Part shown: positions 24,141-35,354 of the stretch, in pieces
How the letters are laid out: every line of letters starts with the position of its first letter
Numbering within the stretch: position 1 is the first letter of the stretch
Source: Aculops lycopersici
Taxonomy: Eukaryota; Arthropoda; Arachnida; Trombidiformes; Eriophyidae
NCBI GenBank assembly: GCA_015350385.1
Contig: WNKI01000003.1
Location: 3,140,849-3,204,848, forward strand
Reading direction: 5' to 3'
DNA: 64,000 nt
The notes under the pieces: model-generated
What the model was told of the DNA's origin: nothing
The model's input: only the letters and a program-made list of their open reading frames with translations
The model's database searches: none
Position numbers and translations under genes: made by a program

Positions 24141-27100
24141 GTTGCGCTCAGCTTGTATTCAAGCGCCGGGAAGCCAGTTTCGCCAAGCTAGCCAACTTCC
24201 GGAAAATTGTGGACCTTTCTCAAAGCTCAATCAATAGTGGAGTGTTTATTATTTGCTCCCGTCGTTCAATTTCCAGGAAATCCCGCGGTTGTCGCAATCT
24301 TTGGTTGGCTGGCGGTAGCTTTATTTTATTCTTGTCCCTCCCTTTAGGTTGCTCAATAATGAAAAAGTAAATTAAACTCTCTACATTTGGCTTCTTAATA
24401 GAAAAAGTGTCAGCGTGATGCTTGTTTGGTTTCTTGGCTCTTTCTTGAACTTTGTACACCATTCGCCGTGTTCTTTAACGTCGACTTGAGTCCTTCCTCT
24501 CCTTCTTCTTCTTTGGTTGCTTGCTGCTTTTGAGCTTAAATTTCAACTTCAACCTTTACTTTGATGATGTGAGTCAACTTGACTCATATATTATTTTCAA
24601 TCTATTGCTCCTCCTCCTCTTCTACTTTGGGCGATAGTGTAGTTCAGTCAGTCAGTGGGTCGCTTCAAGTTGACTTTCAATTCTATCTGTCTCTCTGTGT
24701 CCAACTCTCTTTCGCAAGTTTCGGCTAAAATTTTCGCCACTCGCTATATCGCCTGACCACCAATTGGGCAACTCACTTCGCCAGCCAAAGTGACACATGC
24801 AACTTCTTCCCTTTGTCGCCGTCCTTGTTGCTGCCGTTTCCGCTAAATTTTGCCCAAAGGAATCCACCGAGTCGCGCCAGCAACACCGCAACCGGCGCGC
24901 AAAAACCCCTGCCACTTGGCGCGTTGAACGCTACTGCGTCGAGGTCACGATTACAACGGCGGCCCACACAAGAGCCTCATCATTTTGCTTGCTCTTTTGC
25001 TCGCTCGCTTGCTCACTTTGCTCTCCGGCTGGCTAACCGACGCAATGGCCTCTCTCTCTCGCCCCCTCTCCCTCTGTTGCAACGCAAAAGAGATATGTGT
25101 AGAGGCAAATTTTGCCTCTGGCGCTGGCACTTATGCAATGCTGGTCGATACTGCCAGGTGGTTGCAATTTGATGCACGTGTTTGCGACTCTCCGCACTTA
25201 GTCTTCGTTGGTCTGTGAGAGGTGTTGCTGCTGCTGCTGCTGCTAGTTTGGTTTGGATTGTGTCGATTTGGTAGTATGATGCTGAAGCTTTGAGTTGAAC
25301 GATTTGTTCCCCTCGCTAGCAAACCCACACTAAAGTTAAGTAAAAAGGGCGACACTTAAAACTTGTCGCTAGCTCTCCAACTTGGCGACCCTTGCGCCGC
25401 TACTCGTTTGCTGTCTCTTGTGAGCAAACACAATGATTTGCGCGCCACTCAGCCGTAGAAGCAGCGGCGCTGGCGGAGGCCCAAAAGTCGCTAGGCGCTC
25501 GCTCTTGTTTTCTTTCCCACTGGTGCGAGAGAGAAAGTGAAAAAAGTTTGCCACTCCACTTGTTTGTTGTATCGTTACAACACGTAACAAGCAACTACAG
25601 TTGCTATAGCTGCTGCTCTTTTCTTTTTGCAACTTCCAACTATGTGCTTCAATCATTACCCTAGCTCAATTTTGTTGTTGTCTTTCCCGCCTCCTCATTG
25701 CAACACAAGGTAGGAGTTTGGAAACGAGAAACGCGTGATGTACGTGACGCGCTCACTCCAATCGCTCATCTGGGAGCGCGGCTATTAGTTCAACTCTTGT
25801 CGTGGCCAGCCCCTCGAGTTATCTCTCTCCCTCTCTCTCAACAATCAACTGGTTTTGATGTTGGCCATGTGAAAGAGCAACCGAGTGGAGGAGGAATTGA
25901 ACTTGAACTTGATTCCGAAACTCTTTGTATCTTCGGGCTGACTTTAGGGTCGATTGTTTCTGTGTTTCAACATTCAAGACTAAGACGACCGCGATGACGA
26001 AGACGACGTGATCGTTCAACTTCTCGCCTCACTTCAATGCCTCCATCCATCTCTTCCCCCGGGACTCGGTAGGCAGATGAAGATGCTCGTTGACTCGCTG
26101 CAGAAAAACTCAAGTCTCACTCTCTCCCTCTACTTTCGGCTAATTTATCATCTCCAATTTCTCTCAACTTGGATGCGTTTGATGATGATGAAACTATTGT
26201 TTTAAACTACCCTTATTTGCTACTATAGCGCCCGGCAAACTTGGCCGCTTTCACCAAACAACTTCCTCTCCACCTCGCCACTCAACTCAACTCAACACCA
26301 GCAGCTAGTTTCCCACTTCTGACTTCTTCTCTTTGGTTTAATCTTTCGCCAGCAGCTCGCCAGTGAACCACTCGATTGCGCAGTCTTCCGCAAAAGCTGC
26401 GGCTGCGCGCCAGAGAGTGTGGAAAAGAGGGTGCCCCTCTAATGCGGCAAACAGCCGCCAGGCGCTACTAGGTACCTACTAGCTTGCCAGCGAGGTGCAG
26501 CGCGGGCGCATAGCGAGCGCCGTTTGATTCTAATGCGCTTTCATTCCGACTAGAAAGATAGACAGCAGTTGGTTGGTCGGTTTAGCCAATGAGCTTGAAA
26601 AGAGCTGCTCACCTTGCCTCGCTTGTCGCGAGGGGAGATGGTAGGGCTTAATGTTGAACCAGCATTTCGCGCGGCGCCCGCCCCTTCAAGCTCACAGGTG
26701 GTTGTATCAAGTAGTACATTTTGTCTCAAACTTTTTCACTGTATAAACACGGGCGCACTATTCCTATGACTGGGAAAGCACGAGGAAACCAAATTTGGCC
26801 GGTCAGAGGTCCACACTTTGTATATCGGACTGGAAAATTTAGCCTATCAAACAGGGACACGGCCACAGACACAAATGCTAATGCTAATGGTAAGACTTGC
26901 ATACGGAAGCACCCAGTTAATATATATATATTTTAACTTTTTCAAATATATATATATATATTTGAAATCTCCCCTTTAATATATATATATATATATATAT
27001 ATATTAAAGGGGAGAGACTAAGCGACAGTTATCATAAGTTTACTGCAAGCGATCGGAGACCAAGCCAATGAACCGTGGCGAGCGTCACTCTGGAAAGCAA

Positions 27101-29936
27101 GTTGTTTTGGGGCTCCACTTCACTTGCGGTCTTGCATGTCGCTAGCCAGACGAACGTCAAGCGATTTGCCCACAAAGAGTTGACTTGATTTGGCTAGCTA
27201 CAGCTTGTCATGTAGCTGGCTATACGCGTTTTAAGCACAGTAGCGAAAGCGACGCCGATTGCTGGTTGTCGTTGCTGTTGACGAGCTACACGTAAGGCTA
27301 GTATCTAGTTACATAGCGAAAGACACGGACATTCCGCTGACCGCTTGCTTGTGGTCCAATGGCTTTGCACTAAACTAATCATTGTTGCCACGCCTGCCAT
27401 TGGTTCCGTTCTTGCCTGTGTTGCATCCGGAACAATGGAAAAATTAAAAGGCAACTGGCGCCACCGAGGCATCGAACTCAAAGTCGCGTGGCACTGGTGT
27501 CCAATTTCTTGGGTGACCATTCATTGATTGATTGATCATATTGGGCCTCTCACGATGGAGAGCAACTCCAAGAGATTTGTTCTATTTCTTCATTGGTTCC
27601 CTCCTCTTTGCCAGAATCAGAAAATCAAGAGAAATCCAATGAGAGAGGTCCCAAGGAGAGAAGCAAAACAAATTTAAGTCGGGAATGGTGGCCTCAATGT
27701 CAAGCTCGCGTGGCCGACCACTTTACTCCACTTCTGCCTTTGTCCTGCTTATTCCAGCAGCAAACAAGGACACTTTGCTCTAATAACATGCGAGACCAAC
27801 CGGAGAGTTGGGCGAGAAGTTGTCTAGTTTCCTGGAATTAGAGCGTATTGCCGTTTAAAGACGAGAAGATTCAAGCCACCGCCAAGATCTTGAATCGTCT
27901 CGCCGCCGCTTAATTTGCCTGATATATCCGCTAATCTTGCAGGTCCTACTTATCCCTCGCGAGATTACGACAATTGGAGCTATCGCCACCAAGACCACCA
28001 CAACCACCAAAGGAACGCAACGCACTTGATGAGATTATAAATGCCTCTTAAAATGCGACCACCAATTTCACCTCAAATCTTCCAATGAGAATGGTCAACA
28101 AAGAAGCCCGTCGAATACTTGTGAGTTTGGGGCGAGGAACCAGCTCTTTCTCTCTCTCTATCTCTCACTTCCGTAAAACTACAGGTATGGTGGAAATGAC
28201 TGCAATTCGGATAGAAAAGGATGTGCTATCGCCTTCGTGTTAGTCGTCTCAAATCCAAGTTTTAAAAATTCGTACGAAAAGCAGTCGAATTGCTGTCATT
28301 TATGGCACACCTTTATGCCATTGCCTTCGGCTGCTAGCAGAGAGAATCGAGAGACATCAGCTCTTCTGATTCTCTCTCTGGGGTCAGCGCCAGAGATTTC
28401 AACAAGGTTTCGAGGGGGCAACCGGAAACTAGACTGAGCACCTGACTCGTGTGTTGCCTCCTTTTTTCCAAGAGATTCCTCGAAGCAATAGATTTTTTTA
28501 CCTGCCTCCCACTCTCTTACTGCTTCAAGCGCGCCAAGTTTATTGAAGCAGCACTAAGCCAAAAGGGCGCACGCCTTCTCTCCTCGCGATCGTTCATTAC
28601 AACGCCCTCTCCCTCTCCTTCTATCCGAAAGTTGACCAACCAAAGCGAGCTCGTTTATTAAAAGGTGAGTTTTCGTCGCAGTTGAATTGCAAGTTCCCAC
28701 AAAGAGGTAAAGAGAGAGAGAGAGAGAGAGGGTGAGGGATCGAACTTGAGCAATTTTTCCAATGAATTGCATCTGGCCGCCGCCGGCCAAAATGGCAACG
28801 TTGCACTGCCACTTTTATTGACTCTCGAGCGGAGTTAACGTCAAAGTTTTGTCTGTCTGTCTACCTGCTTGTCCGCCTGTCTCTGCTTTGGGGGCCCATA
28901 ACTCAATTGCTGCCCTGATCGAACTCCCTGATTGAATTGCCTCGCCATCTAGATTAATTTTTGTGAAAGTTTTCTCTTTTTTCTCCATCAAAGCTTATTC
29001 CGGTTTCCATTAGTATTAGTTTTATAATTCTTTAATTCAACCTCTCATTACAGATGCTAGTTCGTATTTGAACAATACGATCTGGTAAAACTGGACACGA
29101 AAGTTCCATGAGTTTCGCACTCGCTCTCACATTCCCATAACTATGTCCTGCATTTACCCTTTCTCAGACAAAGCTCGCTAATGACGACTACCAAGTTATC
29201 GATTGCCTCATAACTAGCACGAGTTGTTAGTTGCGCAACTGTTGGTTTAGTTTTAGTAGTTGTTCAAATACCTTTTCCTCATGTTTCATTTATCTGGAAC
29301 ATCAATACAAAACTAGTCGTCTAATAGAGGATACAAAAATCACTCAATCCATTGGAGGCATAAGGTCCCGTCGTCGTCGCCATGTGTGTTATTAGAATGC
29401 ATCACTAGCACGAAATCTACTATTCATGGTCACTTTTTTATACTTCCTCATACATGTAATGTATCATAACTTAACCATGCCAACAAGTGCATCTGCTCTC
29501 GAATCCATTCAACTCTCGCCCCCGTCCTCAGCTAACTAGCTCGCTGTCTCTTCTCTCTCGCGACTTACATGGATACCTTTTTTATGCCGAGGTATGTTAA
29601 TGAAATTTAATTGAAACTCTGATTATCCTGTCAAGAGAGGGTCAGGTTAGCGGTTGAAGGGTGCACCAGCTCCGGTTTGAGTTAGCCCAGCGACTTGACT
29701 TCTGAAATTTCAGGATAACAAGAGTGTCAAGATTTATGACCGCCGGCGTGATAATGGGTTTGATTCAAAAATTTACTACGGATCTGTTCTAGGACTCTCG
29801 AGTTTCAACCAAAGACTCGTGAAAAGAACCCTCCCTCGATTGCAGGTCGAATTTTAGCGCAATGTCGAGATCTTTTCGCAAAATTGTGTCCGAGTTTATC
29901 CCATCAAATAGGATAATTGAACCCGAATAACAATAT
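24141..29936. other. Long gene-poor region upstream of the GPCR
   Basis: About 5.8 kb between the GPCR start codon and the 3' end of the first lipase. It probably contains the GPCR 5' UTR and promoter. Contents seen: CT/GA tracts (for example 28710-28731), the AT-palindrome cluster at 26918-27015, and many short competing frames with no domain. Confidence 0.5.
26918..27015. repeat. Cluster of AT-rich perfect palindromes
   Basis: 26941-26966 is a perfect 26-base palindrome (TTCAAA, AT core, TTTGAA). 26968-27015 is a perfect 48-base palindrome with TCTCCCCTTTAAT / ATTAAAGGGGAGA arms around an AT core. A looser one at about 26916-26937 (GTTAATAT...TTTTAAC) precedes them. They could form hairpins or cruciforms. 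Confidence 0.9.
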
Positions 29937-31403
29937 TCATTGGACTTGAATTGCGGAGAGCTTCCTGAGCACCGGAATGTTGAATAAATAATGATTTCTA
30001 TCGTGTAGAAACCAAGAGACGTGGTTCCATTTGTCACCTTCGAGTAGAAACTTGACTTCCGGATTAACCTGAGACATTTTTCTTGCCAGAGAAGCGACAT
30101 CGTTCACATTGACCAAACCATCATCATATCCACCATAGAGGGTAACGTTCAACTCGGGGATGCGACCAAAATCATACTCAGGCGGGGTGTCCCGATTATA
30201 GCGTGCCCGATTCTCCTCAACATTGTTAAAGTCGTATTTCCTTGTTGTTCCCGAGACGATTGGTTGGACCAAATGGACTAACTCACGGGCGGCCACCGAT
30301 TTTAAGGTACCAGATAGGTAACCTGGAGTGTAACGGACATTTGGGCCACTCGTTCCACTAAAGGCATCATTAAGCGCCTTGCAAGCAGTCAAGTCGATGG
30401 CGGTATTCGAGCACAGAGCACCGGTGGCGCCTTCCAAAATTGGCTCAGCAATGAGCGGAGGGAAGGGTCCAATGTAGGATCCTAAGATTAGAGTTAGGCC
30501 ATCTTTTAGAGATTCAAATGCACTGTTGCCCAATTCCACGGCTGGCGCCACAAGGTGTGCTTGCGAAATCTTAGCTGCAATGCTCGGTTCATTGGCCAGA
30601 GCCATGGCAGTTATGGCACCACCTGTTGAGTGACCAATCACAGCAAGTGTCTTGCGCTTTGTTACCTTTAAAATGTACTCAATTGATTGGGGCACATCAT
30701 ATTCAGCTTGCTCGTCGAGAGAGTATTCCCAAAAGTCTCCGTTTGCTATCTTTGTTATCTGCTCATAGAGTTGAGTTGTAAGTGAGTTAAAGATTGCCAT
30801 TGGCTGGGCACCTGGCGAGCTGAGCTCCTTGAAGGAGTGCTCAACAATGGATTTCAACCCAGAGATGCTGCCTTTGGTTTTCTCAAGTCCAGGATTGTGT
30901 CCATTAACTCTGGTCCTGGATCTTGGCGAGCCTCTCTTATTGACGAACCAACATTCGTGGCCAAATTGGAGCATCAACATGCACAAATTTCCCCTTGCCG
31001 GATCGTTGGCCAGAAACTTGTCCAACTCGTCGACGCTCATCTTACTGGGATCCGTTTCACGATAATCTTTTGGCCTGGCATTCACCGATTTGACTACAAT
31101 GTAGTTATTGTTAGCCAATGTCCCATGAATAATCACGACAACCTCCTTTTCGTCAAGTCCTTTCCTTCCATTGTTAATCAAAGGATTAGTGCATCTTATC
31201 AAGCTTATTCTGTATCCATCGTGGGTGGTCACTATGTGCTCGGTGGCCTTATATTCGTGCTGCCGCATAATTTCGTCCACCTCCTTAAATAGGAAGTCCC
31301 TGCCCAGTGGGTCATCATTTTGCCCACAAACCTTTGTCGCCTCCAACAAAAACACGAATCCAATGGCGGAAAAAACAAGTAATAATTTTAAATTTTGCTT
31401 CAT
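29937..31403 (-). CDS. Secreted acid-lipase-like alpha/beta hydrolase (copy 1), 488 aa
   Basis: Resembles the gastric/lysosomal acid lipase family (abhydro-lipase N-terminal region plus alpha/beta hydrolase fold), which hydrolyses acylglycerols or cholesteryl esters. ATG at 31403 starts a signal peptide (about residues 1-27). The N-terminal part carries HDGYRISLIRC. An oxyanion-type HGTLANN is at 93-99. The nucleophile elbow GHSTGG at 257-262 gives Ser259. The later GGYDDGLVN and WNHVSWF motifs supply the expected Asp and His. Length (488) is longer than the typical 400, with a lid-region insertion. It forms a same-strand tandem pair with the gene at 31996. Substrate is not deducible. Confidence 0.85.
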   Translation of the reverse strand: MKQNLKLLLVFSAIGFVFLLEATKVCGQNDDPLGRDFLFKEVDEIMRQHEYKATEHIVTTHDGYRISLIRCTNPLINNGRKGLDEKEVVVIIHGTLANNNYIVVKSVNARPKDYRETDPSKMSVDELDKFLANDPARGNLCMLMLQFGHECWFVNKRGSPRSRTRVNGHNPGLEKTKGSISGLKSIVEHSFKELSSPGAQPMAIFNSLTTQLYEQITKIANGDFWEYSLDEQAEYDVPQSIEYILKVTKRKTLAVIGHSTGGAITAMALANEPSIAAKISQAHLVAPAVELGNSAFESLKDGLTLILGSYIGPFPPLIAEPILEGATGALCSNTAIDLTACKALNDAFSGTSGPNVRYTPGYLSGTLKSVAARELVHLVQPIVSGTTRKYDFNNVEENRARYNRDTPPEYDFGRIPELNVTLYGGYDDGLVNVNDVASLARKMSQVNPEVKFLLEGDKWNHVSWFLHDRNHYLFNIPVLRKLSAIQVQ

Positions 31404-31995
31404 GTTATCACCTTACTTTTTGTGCCTTTTTCTTAACTAACTTTTAAAATGCAACTGAAGAGGCGATATATTTCTTAGTTATGTTGTGTTGGATCCAATC
31501 CTGAATCTCCGGCTCTATATATACATGAAAGAGTTGTAGAGGAGAGAAACAGATAGATAGATAGAGAGGGAGAGAGAGAGAGAGAAAGGGAGGGGTAGAG
31601 GAAGAAAAAGGGACAAACAAAGTCATGAAAATAAAATCATCTCTCCCTTTCTATCTCGTAAAATGCTTGTGATGTTAGTTGAAATCCCTTTACATCAGTC
31701 TACCTGTTGCCGCACCCCTTTTGAGGCTTAGCCCATCAAAAAAGACACTGCAACATCTCTAACTAGCCCTCTCCCTCCCTCCTCATGAAGTAATAAACTC
31801 CAAAACATAACTAGGGTCAATAAGTTTGCTAGGACGATGAAATTTTTCTGTACTAGCGATAAAAATGTCATTCATTTTCCTCTCTTTTGAATCATGTAAA
31901 CGTCAACATTGAATCAAATTTATAAAATGTGAAGTTGCAACATTTCAACAGTTAGCGAGTTTGGACTCGATTATATCTTTTATTGGACTTGGCAC
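31404..31995. other. Spacer between the two lipase genes
   Basis: Holds a GA tract at about 31556-31590. An AATAAA for the upstream lipase lies on the minus strand at 31984-31979, within 20 bases of its stop. No gene seen. Confidence 0.6.
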
Positions 31996-33465
31996 TTAGG
32001 ATCTATACAATCGTTTGAACGTTGGTATAACACTAATACTTGGAGTGTTGTTGTTGAAAAAATACGATATATGATTCCACAGGTCGCCGTCTGCCAAAAT
32101 CATAACCTCTGGCTCAAAAGACATCTTGCTCACGATTGATCTCACATCCTCCGGACCTACGAGCCCGTCCTCTTCTCCGGTTATAAAGAATATATTTTTC
32201 AATATAATCTTAGCAAAATCGTATGCCGGCGGATCATCTAGACCATAGCGAGCTTGATTCTCTGCCTTGCTTCCAAATTTAAACATGCGAGTGCTATTCT
32301 GTGGAAGTGATTGGGATAGGTGAGCGAGTTCCCTAACGGCCACACTCTTTGGGAAGGCAGTTAGGGCGCCAGGTGGGTAGCCGACATTCGGACCACTGGC
32401 ACCAAAAACAGCGTCAGCCAAAAGCTTGCAGGGAGATAGGTCGGCTGCTGGAATCGAGCAAACTGGTATCAAGGCAGCCTCGATTAGAGGCTCCACGAAA
32501 AGTGGCGGAAATGGTCCAATGTAAGGGTTCAACAGTGAGCCTAGGATGTACTTGAGAAACTCCTGTAAATTATTGCCCAACTCCGCGGCCGGTGCATACA
32601 GTCCAGCCACCGAAATGTTGTTGGCAATCTCGGGCTCACTTGCTAAGGCCATTAGTGCTATAGAACTACCTGCTGAGTGGCCAACCAATGCAACCTTTTC
32701 CTGGCCTGTCTTCTCCAAAACCAAGTTTATAGCCGACGGGAAATCGTACTTTGCCTGCTCGTCCAGGGAAAACTCCCAATAGTCTCCGTTGACTACACTG
32801 CTCACCTCTTCCACCGTACTTAGTAAAAGACCGCCCAGAGTATCTAGCACATCTCCACCCTGTCCCAATCGATTCAAAGCGCCGGTAATGTTATCACTCA
32901 GGTCGTCAATATTCGACTTGGTTAATTCTGGTCCAGGATTGCGACCATTGACTCGCGTTCGCGACTTGATGCTTCCACGACGATTAACCACCCAGCACTC
33001 TATGCCAAAGTTCATGGCCAACATGCACAGATTAAATCTTGCTGGATCGTCCGCGACCAATCGGTTTAATTGCCGCTCGCTCATTAACCTGGGATCAAAT
33101 TCTGCATAATTTTTGGGCCTCGCGTTGCGCGAGTAAGTTACCCAATAGCTTGAATCGGCCAGAGTTCCATGAAATAACATTAGAGGTGGATATTTGCTCA
33201 ATCCTCGACGCCCGCCATGAATAAGCGGGTTTGTGCATCTAGTTATAGTTATATTGTATCCATCGGGGGAGATGAAAAAGAAATCCGTTGCATTGTATCC
33301 ACGTAGACGGCATATTTCATCCACTCGCTTGAAGTTTAGGTCTCTCCATAATGGATCGTCGTTAGGTGCTTGTTGAGCTGAGTCAACGATGGCCATGCAG
33401 TTGAACGCTAACAGCATCAACGGAAGGGTCACTGACATCAACAGGTTCGAAGTGGAATTTGCCAT
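31996..33465 (-). CDS. Secreted acid-lipase-like alpha/beta hydrolase (copy 2), 489 aa
   Basis: Paralogue of the gene at 29937, sharing order and motifs: an N-terminal signal peptide (about 1-30), PDGYNITITRC, HGTLADSSYW at 99-108, the charged NRRGSIKSRTRVNGRNPG block near 161-177, WEFSLDEQAKYDFP, nucleophile GHSAGSS with Ser264, then GEEDGLVGPEDV (Asp) and LWNHISYF (His). Position 6 of the elbow is Ser where copy 1 has Gly. ATG at 33465 sits directly before the signal sequence. The pair arose by local duplication but is clearly diverged, so it is not recent. Probably an extracellular or lysosomal digestive enzyme; substrate unknown. Confidence 0.85.
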   Translation of the reverse strand: MANSTSNLLMSVTLPLMLLAFNCMAIVDSAQQAPNDDPLWRDLNFKRVDEICRLRGYNATDFFFISPDGYNITITRCTNPLIHGGRRGLSKYPPLMLFHGTLADSSYWVTYSRNARPKNYAEFDPRLMSERQLNRLVADDPARFNLCMLAMNFGIECWVVNRRGSIKSRTRVNGRNPGPELTKSNIDDLSDNITGALNRLGQGGDVLDTLGGLLLSTVEEVSSVVNGDYWEFSLDEQAKYDFPSAINLVLEKTGQEKVALVGHSAGSSIALMALASEPEIANNISVAGLYAPAAELGNNLQEFLKYILGSLLNPYIGPFPPLFVEPLIEAALIPVCSIPAADLSPCKLLADAVFGASGPNVGYPPGALTAFPKSVAVRELAHLSQSLPQNSTRMFKFGSKAENQARYGLDDPPAYDFAKIILKNIFFITGEEDGLVGPEDVRSIVSKMSFEPEVMILADGDLWNHISYFFNNNTPSISVIPTFKRLYRS

Positions 33466-34527
33466 GTTGACACTTTTAACTCCCTTTTTTGAATTGGGTA
33501 ATTGGAAGTTGTCTCTCTTTTAGCTTGCTCTGAGTCGAATGATGCCAAACAGCGTCGAGTCTGGACTAATGTAAGCAATCGCGGTTAAGACCTCTTCACA
33601 ATCAGACAACGTTAACACTGAAGAGCAAAAATGCAATTTGCAAGGGTTTTTTGGTCCACTTTCCTAGTCTATAACCATGATCAAATCTTTGCTGTCATAA
33701 AATGACATGTAAGGGAGATGGTAACACAGGTGTCTGGATTCCAGGTGTGTCCGATAAGATGGAGTGTAACATATACGAAACTATATTTTTGGAGATTATC
33801 GTCAATGGTCGCGCCAAGTTACACAGTTTTATGATGTACTTATTAACCAACATTAGAAAATAACAAGCTCGCTCTTCGAAAAATCCCCTCTAGACATGAT
33901 ACTAAAACTATGGACATACATGTACCTTTGTGGACTTTTATATTGCGACCTTCTCTCATGTGATAACACTTACTCACGAAATCCCATAAACCCCCTGCCC
34001 TAATTGAAAACTAGCGCCAGGATCCCCATTGAAATTGAAACTCAACGAGTTTATAACTATATATCAAGCCTACAGCAGTAGGGTTGTTTTATTTGCCGCG
34101 AACAAAATGACATCTTCACCAGGAACAGGGTACAGCTCAATCGTTCTTACATGATTGCGAGTGTGAGTAAGTTCGGTATCAAATTGTTAACGAGCCAGCT
34201 TCGACACTATCTAGCCTCAGAACAACTCCTATTTCTAGCCAATTACACAATCTCGTGAGATGATACCAATCATTATCGATTATCGGGATGAAGTTCGGGA
34301 TCCCAACTATAGGTGAACTGTTGAGCGATGGTTGCTCAGGTAACTACGGACTTGCAGAGGTAATTTACCACTGGTAAGTTGCTACTCCACAAACTGAGTG
34401 AGTGCGCGCAAAACGTGTTTACATTTTCTTTCAATGACGCGTGCTCTTTCATTTTCCTAACTCTGCCTGATTTCTTTAAATATATCTTAATTTAATTACA
34501 ATAAGTACAAATATCTCATCAATAACA
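33466..34527. other. Intergenic spacer, divergent promoter region of lipase 2 and PSMG1-like gene
   Basis: About 1.06 kb between two divergently oriented genes. No open frame of interest, repeat or RNA gene was recognised. Confidence 0.5.
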
Positions 34528-35259
34528 ATGGGTGCAACTTATTTCGGCGAGGTCAATGAGTTAGATTCCAGGGCAGTTTGGTATAGTGATGAGGAGGAGG
34601 AGGAAAATGACTATGGCATGGTGTCTTGTGGCGCCGGCGGCTATATCGAGACGAAACCACCAACACATGAAGTATTCAGATCCATTGTCAATATAACTTT
34701 CCAATCCTTAACACTTAAAAGTACTAATGTTACTTTCACTCAATGCATTATTTGTCTTGCATCAAGTCCATCATTCAAAAACTACAAATCACCAACAATG
34801 TCACATATCGCTAACTTCGGATCCATCGGGAAAGCATTCACTAACTCTGAGAAGGTTCTTTGGATACTTGTAGACTCAGGTAGTCCTCAAATTGCAGGTC
34901 AAGAGGTAGGTTATGTTACCGAGAAACTAAGAGAATCGGTATTGGGTGATCTAAATCTTTCATCCGAATGCGAGATAGTGATACTCAGCAAGCAATATTC
35001 CGCCAGCAGAAACATGGAATATCTCAGTAACTCCAAGAGGAAACAGTTTGCTGAACCTATCAGAGCTCCTTTCCTCATCAAAAACCAGTTCGAATCGGCA
35101 CTGTTCGAACAGCTCACATTACTTAATAGATCGGCTTCAATTGTTTGCTTGCCCAATCCAAGAGACTACACTTTTGAAGGTGCTCAGGATATACCACGAG
35201 AGGTGACAGATTTCAGATTGAAGGAGGATAGCTTGAATAAGACATTGATATTTACCTAA
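34528..35259 (+). CDS. PSMG1: Proteasome assembly chaperone 1-like protein, 243 aa
   Basis: The N-terminus MGATYFGEV followed by an acidic run (SDEEEEEND) closely matches the start of animal PSMG1/PAC1 (MAATFFGEV then an acidic stretch). The C-terminus ending in a short hydrophobic-Thr tail also fits the HbYX-like end of that family. PSMG1 pairs with PSMG2 to nucleate the 20S proteasome alpha ring. The middle is strongly diverged and I cannot align it confidently, so the call rests mainly on the N-terminus, overall length (animal PSMG1 about 280) and the general alpha/beta pattern. It is tail-to-tail with ASNSD1, 95 bases apart. Confidence 0.65.
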   Translation: MGATYFGEVNELDSRAVWYSDEEEEENDYGMVSCGAGGYIETKPPTHEVFRSIVNITFQSLTLKSTNVTFTQCIICLASSPSFKNYKSPTMSHIANFGSIGKAFTNSEKVLWILVDSGSPQIAGQEVGYVTEKLRESVLGDLNLSSECEIVILSKQYSASRNMEYLSNSKRKQFAEPIRAPFLIKNQFESALFEQLTLLNRSASIVCLPNPRDYTFEGAQDIPREVTDFRLKEDSLNKTLIFT

Positions 35260-35354
35260 ACCAAACTGAGAGAGCCTATTATAAATATTGAGAATGGAAC
35301 CAGTGAGTAAGTTTATTACCATTCAAGTCAAGATGGTTGATAGAAGTGTAGTTA

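Noticed and set aside
24652..25656. Several overlapping open frames on both strands upstream of the GPCR
   Set aside because: The sequence is low-complexity with CT/GC-rich words; frames overlap in all phases and none has a domain.
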